Shown one piece after another: positions 6,117-11,500 of a stretch of 11,500 nucleotides of DNA. The stretch's first letter is position 1. Each line of letters begins with the position of its first letter. Below the pieces are notes generated by a model. It was not told the DNA's origin and made no database searches. It worked only from the letters and a program-made list of their open reading frames with translations. Location: assembly GCA_050247895.1 (NCBI GenBank), contig JBFWTJ010000111.1, positions 1 through 11,500 of the forward strand. Reading direction: 5' to 3'. The DNA is from CAVPEW01 sp050247895. GTDB lineage: Bacteria; Actinomycetota; Acidimicrobiia; Acidimicrobiales; VFJN01. The translations under genes and the position numbers were made by a program.

Positions 6117-7739
6117 TCAGGTCCCGCGCCCGAGGGCGCGGCCGGTGCGGTAGGCGAAGACCATGGCCGGGCCGAGGGTGCCCCCGGCTCCGCCGTAGGC
6201 GATCCCGGTCGGTGCGGCCATGGCGTTGCCGGCGGCGTACAGGCCGGGGATGACGTGGCCGTCGACGTGGAGGACCTCGCCGTCGATCGTGGTCTGCGGG
6301 CCGCCCTTGGTGCCGAGGGTGGAGGGGTGGACGGTCGCGGCGTAGTAGGGCGCCTCGTCGATCCGGCCGAGCGTGGCCTGCGGGGTGCCGTAGAAGCGCT
6401 GGTCCCCGGCCCAGCCGTCGTAGAGGCTGTTCCCGCGGTGGAAGTCGAGGTCGCGGCCGCCGTCGACGAGCTCGTTGAAGCGCGCCACCGTCGCCTCGAG
6501 CGCGGCGGCGGGGACGTCGAGCTTGCCGGCGAGCTCCGCGATGCTGTCGGCGCGGGTCAGCCACCCCGGTGGTTCCTGCCCGGCCGGCGACCCGAAGCAG
6601 CCGAAGGTCTCGACGGCGCGCCGGTCGAGGACGAGGTAGGCGGGGATGTTGGCGTAGCGGAACCCCTCGATGTCGAACGAGTGCAGCGCTGCGCCGAACG
6701 CGTTGTAGTTGGCGGCTTCGTTGGCGAAGCGGACGCCGTGGCGGTTGACCATGATCGTGCCCGGCATCGTCCGCTCCCGGATGAGGAGCAGGGAGCTCTG
6801 GGTCCCGTCCGGCTCGAACTGCCCGGGCGGCGCGACGACCGGCACCCACCACGCGTGCGCCATGGCGCCCAGGGACGCCCCGACCGACTGGGCCAGGCGC
6901 AGCCCGTCGCCGGTGTTGGACCGCACGCCGGGCGGATGTGCGATCGGGCCGCGCAGGAACGCGGTGGCGAGGCCCTCGTCGTAGTCGAACCCGCCGGTCG
7001 CGATGACGACGCCCCGGCGGGCTCGGAGCTCGACCTCGTCCCCGGCCCGGACCGCCCTGACGCCCACCACCCGGCCGTCCTCGACGACCAGCGCCGTGGC
7101 CCGGGTCTCCAGGTGCGGCTCGACGCCGGCGTCGAGCAGGCCGTGCAGCAGGCCGGCCACGATGCCGCGGCCGAGCCCCTCGACGTGCTCCGCCTCGCGC
7201 TGGGCGAGCACGTCGGGGGCCACCACGCCGGTGCCGCCGCCGCTGGGGATGTCCTGGATCAGCATCCGCCGCGGCTCGCCGACCAGCTTGTCGACCCAGG
7301 GACCGAGGGGGTCGCTGCTGCGCAGCGAGGGCTCGAGGGAGCGACCGCCGGGCAGCGCGCCGGGGTGCTCGGGGTGGTAGTCGGGATACCGGGCCATGAG
7401 CTGGAACCGCAGCGGGGTGCGGGAGTGCAGCCAGTCGAGGAGCTCGTCGACGGTGTCGACGAAGGCTTCGAGCATCTCGGGCCGCATGGTGCCGTTCGAC
7501 AGCGAGCCCAGGTAGGCGAGCGCCTTCTCGCGGCTGTCCTCGATGCCCGCCGCGGCGGCCAGCGGGTTGGCCGGCAGCCACACCATGCCGCCCGAGACGG
7601 CGGTGGTCCCGCCCAGCTCGGCGGCCTTCTCCACCACGGTCACGGTCGCGCCGGCGGTGACGGCGGACAGCGCGGCGGTGAGCCCGGCGGCACCGGAGCC
7701 CAGGACGACGACGTCGGTCTCGGCCGAGGGGATGGGCAT
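6117..7739 (-). CDS. FAD-dependent dehydrogenase of the 3-ketosteroid delta1-dehydrogenase / fumarate-reductase flavoprotein family
   Basis: The 540-aa product has the N-terminal dinucleotide fold GSGAAG (14-19) with E37 positioned for the FAD ribose, ATGGFDYDE (247-255), NTGDGL (275-280), VNRHGVRFANE (331-341) and the C-terminal FAD block IPGLYAAGN (497-505) to GGAGGTLGPAMVFAYRTGR (516-534). The pair Y515 and G519 aligns with the catalytic Tyr487/Gly491 of Rhodococcus KstD1, and Y345 after RFANE could match its Tyr318; the second match is less certain. LGTKGG at 475-480 is also typical of KstD-type enzymes. Such enzymes desaturate a carbon next to a ketone, classically in steroid ring A, but many paralogues have unknown substrates. 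A strong GGAGGT lies 5 nt before the ATG. No other steroid-catabolism gene is in the window, so the substrate is open. Confidence 0.88.
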   Translation of the reverse strand: MPIPSAETDVVVLGSGAAGLTAALSAVTAGATVTVVEKAAELGGTTAVSGGMVWLPANPLAAAAGIEDSREKALAYLGSLSNGTMRPEMLEAFVDTVDELLDWLHSRTPLRFQLMARYPDYHPEHPGALPGGRSLEPSLRSSDPLGPWVDKLVGEPRRMLIQDIPSGGGTGVVAPDVLAQREAEHVEGLGRGIVAGLLHGLLDAGVEPHLETRATALVVEDGRVVGVRAVRAGDEVELRARRGVVIATGGFDYDEGLATAFLRGPIAHPPGVRSNTGDGLRLAQSVGASLGAMAHAWWVPVVAPPGQFEPDGTQSSLLLIRERTMPGTIMVNRHGVRFANEAANYNAFGAALHSFDIEGFRYANIPAYLVLDRRAVETFGCFGSPAGQEPPGWLTRADSIAELAGKLDVPAAALEATVARFNELVDGGRDLDFHRGNSLYDGWAGDQRFYGTPQATLGRIDEAPYYAATVHPSTLGTKGGPQTTIDGEVLHVDGHVIPGLYAAGNAMAAPTGIAYGGAGGTLGPAMVFAYRTGRALGRGT

Positions 7740-7744
7740 CGGGG

Positions 7745-7750
7745 ACCTCC
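7745..7750 (-). promoter_or_regulatory. Shine-Dalgarno of the KstD-like gene
   Basis: GGAGGT read on the minus strand, 5 nt before the ATG at 7739. It is the clearest ribosome-binding site in the window, and it fixes the start of the flavoprotein. Confidence 0.75.
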
Positions 7751-7780
7751 GGGCTGGTGCTCGACGGTGCGAGCTACTAC

Positions 7781-7797
7781 TTGACGTCCAACGTCAA
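7781..7797. promoter_or_regulatory. Perfect 7-3-7 palindrome, probable repressor operator for the KstD-like gene
   Basis: TTGACGTCCAACGTCAA consists of two perfect 7-bp arms around a 3-bp centre, located 41-58 nt upstream of the flavoprotein ATG in a gap otherwise free of symmetry. Read leftward, its outer arm supplies a TTGACG that could be a -35 element, so a bound dimer would block the promoter. Palindromes of this size are typical of TetR-family and some MerR-family regulators of lipid and acyl-CoA catabolism. It does not match the AAC/GTT-type KstR steroid operator. Which protein binds it cannot be told from this window. Confidence 0.6.
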
Positions 7798-7942
7798 TCT
7801 TTGAGCGCGCGCCACGGTAGTGGTGTGGCTCACGTCACAACATGGCCCATCGGTCCGCACCGTGGCCACCTCGGCGCCAGGCCCGCGTCACGGCGGCGCC
7901 TCCGGGTGGGACGCGGTCGACCCCCGGCGCACGCGGGCGTCG

Positions 7943-7948
7943 TACCGT
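7943..7948 (+). promoter_or_regulatory. -10 element for a leaderless ABC-operon transcript
   Basis: TACCGT fits the actinobacterial TANNNT -10 pattern. It ends 6 nt before the GTG at 7955, so transcription would begin at or next to the start codon. No Shine-Dalgarno precedes the GTG. A nearly identical arrangement (TACGGT then CGGGGTC then GTG) precedes the HAD gene at 11210. Confidence 0.5.
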
Positions 7949-7954
7949 CGGGGC

Positions 7955-8881
7955 GTGTCGGCGATCTCGTGCAGCCAGCTCGTCAAGGCGTTCGGCGCGG
8001 TGCGGGCCCTCGACGGGCTCGACCTCGAGGTCGCCACCGGCGAGGTCCACGGCTTCCTCGGGCCCAACGGCGCGGGCAAGACCGTGACGCTGCGGGTCCT
8101 GCTCGGCCTCTACCGCCACGACTCGGGCCGGGTCGCGGTGCTGGGCGGCGACCCGTGGGCCGACGCCGTCGAGCTGCACCGCCGCCTGGCCTACGTGCCC
8201 GGCGACACGTTCCTGTGGCCCAACCTGACCGGGGGCGAGGTCATCGACCTGCTCGGCGCCCTGCGCGGCGGCACGGACCGGGCCCGGCGCGACCGGCTCG
8301 TCGAGCGGTTCGACCTCGACCCCGGCAAGCGGGCCCGGACCTACTCGAAGGGCAACCGGCAGAAGGTCGCCCTGGTGGCCGCCCTGGCCTCGGACGCCGA
8401 GCTGCTCCTGCTCGACGAGCCGACCTCGGGCCTCGACCCGCTCATGGAGGCCGTGTTCCAGGAGTGCATCACCGAGGCCCGCGACCGGGGCCGCACGGTC
8501 CTGCTGTCGTCGCACATCCTGGCCGAGGTCGAGAAGCTCTGCGACCGGGTCACGATCATCCGCCAGGGCCGTGCCGTGGAGACCGGCACGCTCGACGAGC
8601 TCCGCCACATGACCCGCACGACGGTCACCGCGACGACCGACCGGCCCGCCGCGGGCCTGGGCGAGCTGCCCGGCGTCCACGACCTGCGGGTCGACGGCGA
8701 CCGGGTCGGCTTCGACGTCGACACCGACCGGCTGGCCGAGGTCGTCCGCCACCTCGCCGCGCTGGGCGTGCGGACGCTGGCCAGCCACCCGCCCACCCTC
8801 GAGGAGCTCTTCCTGCGCCACTACGGCGACGAGCTGGCCGGCGCCGACGTCCCGCCGGACGGCCCGGGCCCGGTGCCGTGA
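7955..8881 (+). CDS. ABC transporter ATP-binding protein, drug/antibiotic-exporter type
   Basis: This 308-aa cytoplasmic ATPase should drive export through the permease encoded immediately after it. Seen in order: Walker A GPNGAGKT at 36-43 (followed by V-T rather than the usual T-T or S-T), YVPGD at 80-84 where the Q-loop glutamine is replaced by Asp, the degenerate signature YSKGNRQK at 130-137 in place of LSGGQ, Walker B LLLLDEP at 150-156, D-loop SGLD at 158-161 and H187 in the switch. YxPGE/D and SKGxRQK are usual in exporter ATPases partnered with polyketide-antibiotic-type ABC-2 permeases. The C-terminal 80 residues form the extra domain seen in that group. GTG 7955 is chosen because residue 2 onward begins the family's conserved N-terminus; the frame stays open upstream to 7820 but carries unrelated sequence. 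It overlaps the permease gene by 4 nt. Confidence 0.93.
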   Translation: MSAISCSQLVKAFGAVRALDGLDLEVATGEVHGFLGPNGAGKTVTLRVLLGLYRHDSGRVAVLGGDPWADAVELHRRLAYVPGDTFLWPNLTGGEVIDLLGALRGGTDRARRDRLVERFDLDPGKRARTYSKGNRQKVALVAALASDAELLLLDEPTSGLDPLMEAVFQECITEARDRGRTVLLSSHILAEVEKLCDRVTIIRQGRAVETGTLDELRHMTRTTVTATTDRPAAGLGELPGVHDLRVDGDRVGFDVDTDRLAEVVRHLAALGVRTLASHPPTLEELFLRHYGDELAGADVPPDGPGPVP

Positions 8882-10482
8882 CGCGGGCCGGGTCGCTGAC
8901 CGGGCTGGGCCGGCTGGTGCGCTTCGTGCTGCGCCGCGACCGCGTCCGGCTCGCCCTGTGGGTCGGCGGGATCGTGCTCCTCGTCGTCGGCTCGGGGGCG
9001 AGCCTGCCGGGCATCTACCCGGACCAGGCGTCGATCGACCAGTACGTGCGCCTGCTCGACGGCAACCCGGCCCTGGTCGCCTTCGCCGGCCCCGGCTACG
9101 GGTTCGACGACCCGAACATCGGCGTGGTGCTGGTCAACGAGACCCAGCTCTACGGCTGCGTGGCCACCGCGCTCATGAGCATCTTCCTGCTGGTCCGCAA
9201 CACCCGGGGCGAGGAGGACGCCGAGCGGGCCGACCTGGTCCGCTCCAGCGTGGTCGGACGCCACGCCCCGGCGGTCGCCGCCGGGCTGGTCGTCGTCGGC
9301 GCCGACCTGGCGGTGGGGGCGCTGGCCTTCGCCGGTGCGCTCGCCACCGGCTACGGGGCGGTCGGCTCGCTGGCCCTGGCCGGGTCCCTGGCCCTGGCCG
9401 GCGTGGTCTTCGCCGGCACGGCCGCGGTGGCGGCCCAGGTGGCGTCGAGCGCCCGGCAGGCGCTGGCGCTCGGCGCGGTGGCCCTCGCCGTGGCCTTCGT
9501 GGTGCGGGCGGTGGGCGACGTGCAGGGGAGCGGGGTCCGCTGGCTGTCGCCGCTGGGTTGGGCCCAGGGCGTGCGGGCCTTCGCCCACGAGCGGTGGTGG
9601 GCCTTCGCCCCCTGCGTCGTGGCCGCGGCGGTGGCCTTCGCGCTGGCCGCCGGGCTGGGGTCGCGCCGGGACCTGGGCGGGGGCCTCCTCGCGACCCGCC
9701 GGGGCCGGACCCGGGGCCTGCCCTGGATGACCAGCCCGCTGGCACTGGCCGCCCGGCTCCAGCGCGGGCCGGTGGTGGGCTGGGCCGTGGGCGTCGCCCT
9801 GCTCGGCGTGGTCTACGGGTCGATCGGCGACCAGGTCGAGTCGATGATCGCCGACAACCCGGAGGTGGCCGACTTCATCGCCCAGCACGACGGGGCCAGC
9901 ATCGTCGACTCCTACTTCGTGACCGTCGTGCTCATGCTGGGCCTGCTCGCGGCGGGCTTCGCCGTGTCGGTGGCGCTGCGGCTGCGGGCCGAGGAGGCGG
10001 CCGGGCGGGCCGAGCCGATCCTGGCCGGGCCGACGGGCCGGACCCGCTGGGTCCTGGGCCACGTCGCGGTCGCCGCCGCGGGCACCGTCGTGCTGCTGGT
10101 CGCGGCCGGGCTGGGCCTGGGCGCGGCCTACGCCGTGGTCGCCGGCGACGGGGGCCAGGTGGCACGCCTGGTGGGCGCGGCGCTGGTCGCGGCGCCCCCG
10201 GTGCTGGTCCTGGTCGGGCTGGCCGTGGCCGTGTTCGGCTGGGCGCCGCGCGTCGCGGCCCTGGCCTGGGCCGGCCTCGGCGTGGCGGTGGTCGTCGGCC
10301 TGTTCGGCGAGGTCCTCCGGCTCCCGGGCTGGGTCCGGGCCGTCTCGCCCTTCGAGCACGTGCCCGCCCTGCCCGCCGAGGGGCTGCGGGTCGTCCCGCT
10401 CCTGGTGCTCACCGCCGTTGCCGCCGGGCTGGTCGCGGTCGGCGTGGCCGGCTTCCGCCGCCGGGACCTGCACCCGGGTTGA
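8878..10482 (+). CDS. ABC-2 type permease, putative polyketide-antibiotic exporter (COG3559-like)
   Basis: The 534-aa membrane partner of the preceding ATPase starts at GTG inside the GTGA overlap, so the two are translationally coupled. About twelve hydrophobic helices can be counted, near residues 23-41, 90-107, 133-154, 165-187, 195-212, 240-260, 298-314, 344-366, 391-421, 430-453, 456-475 and 504-525. The protein is an internal duplication: each half carries the cytoplasmic motif R-(G/A)-E-E-x-x-x-R-A-(D/E) (residues 110-119 and 370-379) and a conserved SP segment before its last part (SPLGWAQ at 224-230, SPFEHVP at 490-496). These are hallmarks of the long actinobacterial permeases annotated as exporters of polyketide antibiotics. 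The real substrate is unknown and no biosynthetic gene cluster is adjacent. The frame is open far upstream only because stops are rare at this GC content. Confidence 0.93.
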   Translation: MTRAGSLTGLGRLVRFVLRRDRVRLALWVGGIVLLVVGSGASLPGIYPDQASIDQYVRLLDGNPALVAFAGPGYGFDDPNIGVVLVNETQLYGCVATALMSIFLLVRNTRGEEDAERADLVRSSVVGRHAPAVAAGLVVVGADLAVGALAFAGALATGYGAVGSLALAGSLALAGVVFAGTAAVAAQVASSARQALALGAVALAVAFVVRAVGDVQGSGVRWLSPLGWAQGVRAFAHERWWAFAPCVVAAAVAFALAAGLGSRRDLGGGLLATRRGRTRGLPWMTSPLALAARLQRGPVVGWAVGVALLGVVYGSIGDQVESMIADNPEVADFIAQHDGASIVDSYFVTVVLMLGLLAAGFAVSVALRLRAEEAAGRAEPILAGPTGRTRWVLGHVAVAAAGTVVLLVAAGLGLGAAYAVVAGDGGQVARLVGAALVAAPPVLVLVGLAVAVFGWAPRVAALAWAGLGVAVVVGLFGEVLRLPGWVRAVSPFEHVPALPAEGLRVVPLLVLTAVAAGLVAVGVAGFRRRDLHPG

Positions 10483-10507
10483 CGGCAGCACCCCGCGGCC
10501 CGGCCAG

Positions 10508-10539
10508 TTGTCCTACCACCTGTACTACCATCGACGACC
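10508..10539 (+). promoter_or_regulatory. Promoter/operator of the toxin-antitoxin pair
   Basis: TACCAT (10526-10531) is a TANNNT -10 box 8 nt before the GTG of the antitoxin, pointing to a leaderless or near-leaderless mRNA. CTACCA occurs twice, at 10513-10518 and 10525-10530, a 12-bp period, about one helical turn. Ribbon-helix-helix antitoxins commonly bind such short repeats overlapping their own promoter, so autorepression is expected. The operator role is inferred. Confidence 0.45.
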
Positions 10540-10800
10540 GTGGCCATCCGTGAGAAGCGGTCGATCTCCCTGCCGCCCGAGCTCGCCCAGCGCATCGAGC
10601 GCGCCGCCGATGCGGCGGGCCTGAGCGTCAGCGCCTGGCTGGCCGCCACGGCGGCCCATCGGCTCCGGATCGAGGAGGGTCTCGCCGGTGTTGCCGCATG
10701 GGAGCGCGAGCACGGGGCGCTCACCGACGCCGAGATCGCCGAGGGGCTGGCCCGGGCCCGGACGTCGCTCGCCCGCCGTCCGCGTCGCAAGGCGGGCTGA
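10540..10800 (+). CDS. Ribbon-helix-helix type antitoxin (VapB-like)
   Basis: The 86-aa product starts at GTG. Its N-terminus KRSISLPPELAQRIERAA (6-23) followed by AGLSVSAWLAATAAHRL (26-42) has the strand-helix-helix pattern of ribbon-helix-helix DNA-binding antitoxins. Residues 44-76 are an acidic amphipathic helix typical of the toxin-neutralising tail. The C-terminus is basic (ARRPRRKAG). It overlaps the following PIN-domain gene by 1 nt (TGATG). It should sequester the toxin and repress the shared promoter as a dimer. No Shine-Dalgarno is visible; a -10-like TACCAT sits just upstream. Confidence 0.85.
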   Translation: MAIREKRSISLPPELAQRIERAADAAGLSVSAWLAATAAHRLRIEEGLAGVAAWEREHGALTDAEIAEGLARARTSLARRPRRKAG

Positions 10801-11180
10801 TGGGCGTCACCTACGACACGGGGGCGTTGGTCGCCGCCGAGCGCAACGACCGGGCCTTGTGGGCCCTCCACCTCGGCTACCTCGCCCTCGAGGAGGTGCC
10901 GACCGTCCCGGCCCCGGTGCTCGCCGAGGCCTGGCGGGGCGGCGCCCGGCAGGCCTCCCTGGCCCGGCTCCTGGCCGGGTGCGCCGTCGAGGCGATGGAC
11001 GAGGCCCGGGCCAGGGTGGTGGGGACCCTGGCCGGCCGGTCGGACCACGACGACGTGGTCGACGTCGCCGTGGTCGAGGGCGCCCTGCGCCGCGGCGACG
11101 TCGTCGTGACGTCCAACCGGTCCCACGTCGAGCTGGTCGCACAGGCGACGAGGCGCCGCATCCGGATCGAGGACGTGTAG
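10800..11180 (+). CDS. PIN-domain toxin (VapC-like ribonuclease)
   Basis: The 126-aa product begins MGVTYDTGALVAAE. PIN toxins are Mg-dependent RNases that cut structured RNAs such as tRNA or rRNA. Acidic residues expected at the active site are seen as D6, E43 (in VLAEAW) and D88 (in SDHDDVVDVAVVEGA, 81-95). The fourth position, usually Asp in a TSD motif, reads TSN here (104-106), so the active site may lack one ligand. Many VapC-type toxins tolerate this position. Size and order (antitoxin first, 1-nt overlap) are those of a VapBC operon. No signal peptide or membrane segment is present. Identity as a PIN protein is secure; toxicity is inferred. Confidence 0.88.
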   Translation: MGVTYDTGALVAAERNDRALWALHLGYLALEEVPTVPAPVLAEAWRGGARQASLARLLAGCAVEAMDEARARVVGTLAGRSDHDDVVDVAVVEGALRRGDVVVTSNRSHVELVAQATRRRIRIEDV

Positions 11181-11196
11181 GCGCATCCCGGTCGCG

Positions 11197-11202
11197 TACG
11201 GT
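11197..11202 (+). promoter_or_regulatory. -10 element for a leaderless HAD-gene transcript
   Basis: TACGGT, a TANNNT box, ends 7 nt before the GTG at 11210, with GTCGGGG immediately after it just as at the ABC operon. This suggests that the gene has its own promoter rather than relying on the toxin-antitoxin transcript that ends 29 bp upstream of the GTG. Confidence 0.45.
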
Positions 11203-11209
11203 CGGGGTC

Positions 11210-11500
11210 GTGCCGTCGCCAGTTCCGGGGCTGCCCGCGGGGGTCACCGCCTGCCTCTTCGACCTCGACGGGGTGCTGACCCAGACGGCGAAGGTGCACT
11301 CGGCGGCGTGGAAGGAGATGTTCGACGAGGTCCTGGCGGCCCGGGCCGCCCTCGCCGGCACGCCGTTCCGACCCTTCGAGCCGGCCGACTACCTGGCCTA
11401 CGTCGACGGCCGGCTGCGCGAGGACGGGGTGCGCAGCTTCCTGGCCTCCCGGGGGATCGTGGTGCCCGAGGGCACCGTCGAGGACCCGCCCACCGCGGAG
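11210..11500 (+). CDS. HAD-superfamily hydrolase, beta-phosphoglucomutase type (3' end outside window)
   Basis: The first 97 codons of a HAD protein start at GTG. The catalytic motif I, FDLDGVLTQTAKVHSAAWK (residues 17-35), carries both aspartates: the nucleophile and the general acid two positions later. The following AKVHSAAWKEMFDEVL is characteristic of beta-phosphoglucomutase-like enzymes and related sugar phosphatases. A helical cap domain follows (DYLAYVDGRLREDGVRSFLASRGI), including the cap loop that selects substrate. Actinobacterial relatives often act next to or fused with GH65 maltose/trehalose phosphorylases, interconverting beta-glucose-1-phosphate and glucose-6-phosphate, but the downstream gene is not visible. 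Motifs II-IV lie beyond the window. The long insert with RAALAGTPFRPFEPADY is common in this subgroup. Confidence 0.88.
   Translation, partial: MPSPVPGLPAGVTACLFDLDGVLTQTAKVHSAAWKEMFDEVLAARAALAGTPFRPFEPADYLAYVDGRLREDGVRSFLASRGIVVPEGTVEDPPTAE

Noticed and set aside
7543..8877. Upstream extension of the ABC permease frame (979 codons in total)
   Set aside because: The upstream part runs antisense to the flavoprotein and out of frame through the ATPase and is Arg/Pro-rich; the permease begins at GTG 8878 in a GTGA overlap.

Overview
The window is very GC-rich with mostly GTG or ATG starts, short intergenic gaps, overlapping start/stop pairs and TANNNT boxes placed immediately upstream of start codons. 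Together with the protein families seen (a double-length polyketide-antibiotic-type ABC permease, a KstD-like flavoprotein, a beta-phosphoglucomutase-type HAD), this points to a high-GC actinobacterium. An acidimicrobial lineage is possible but is only a guess.

Region 1 (1-3300) is a complete late biotin pathway apart from the missing 5' part of bioA: bioA (3' end, +), bioB (-), bioF (+) and bioD (+). BioF makes KAPA, BioA converts KAPA to DAPA, BioD closes the ring to dethiobiotin, and BioB inserts sulfur. bioB is reversed relative to the other three. It lies tail-to-tail with bioA and head-to-head with bioF.

Region 2 (about 3300-5980) differs from its surroundings. Its base composition is visibly lower in G+C (25 of 60 bases at 3901-3960 against 47 of 60 at 2041-2100), it uses A/T-ending codons, and it carries small genes I cannot assign to known systems. 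On the minus strand is a three-gene run: a small coiled-coil protein, a HEAT-like repeat protein overlapping it by 4 nt, and a 124-aa protein. On the plus strand are a two-helix bacterial PH-domain membrane protein and then a coupled pair: a 56-aa GxxxG-rich hydrophobic peptide and a 75-aa two-helix membrane protein. This looks like an acquired accessory block and is the best place to look for something undescribed.

Region 3 (6117-7954) holds a KstD-like FAD-dependent dehydrogenase on the minus strand, with a strong Shine-Dalgarno and a perfect 7-3-7 palindrome in its upstream region that looks like a repressor operator. No regulator gene is visible.

Region 4 (7955-11500) has a drug-exporter-type ABC ATPase and its 12-helix permease (4-nt overlap), a ribbon-helix-helix/PIN toxin-antitoxin pair (1-nt overlap), and the start of a HAD phosphatase of the beta-phosphoglucomutase type. 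The ABC operon, the TA operon and the HAD gene each have a -10-like box 6-8 nt upstream of a GTG start, as expected for leaderless mRNAs. No tRNA, rRNA, CRISPR array or insertion sequence was seen.
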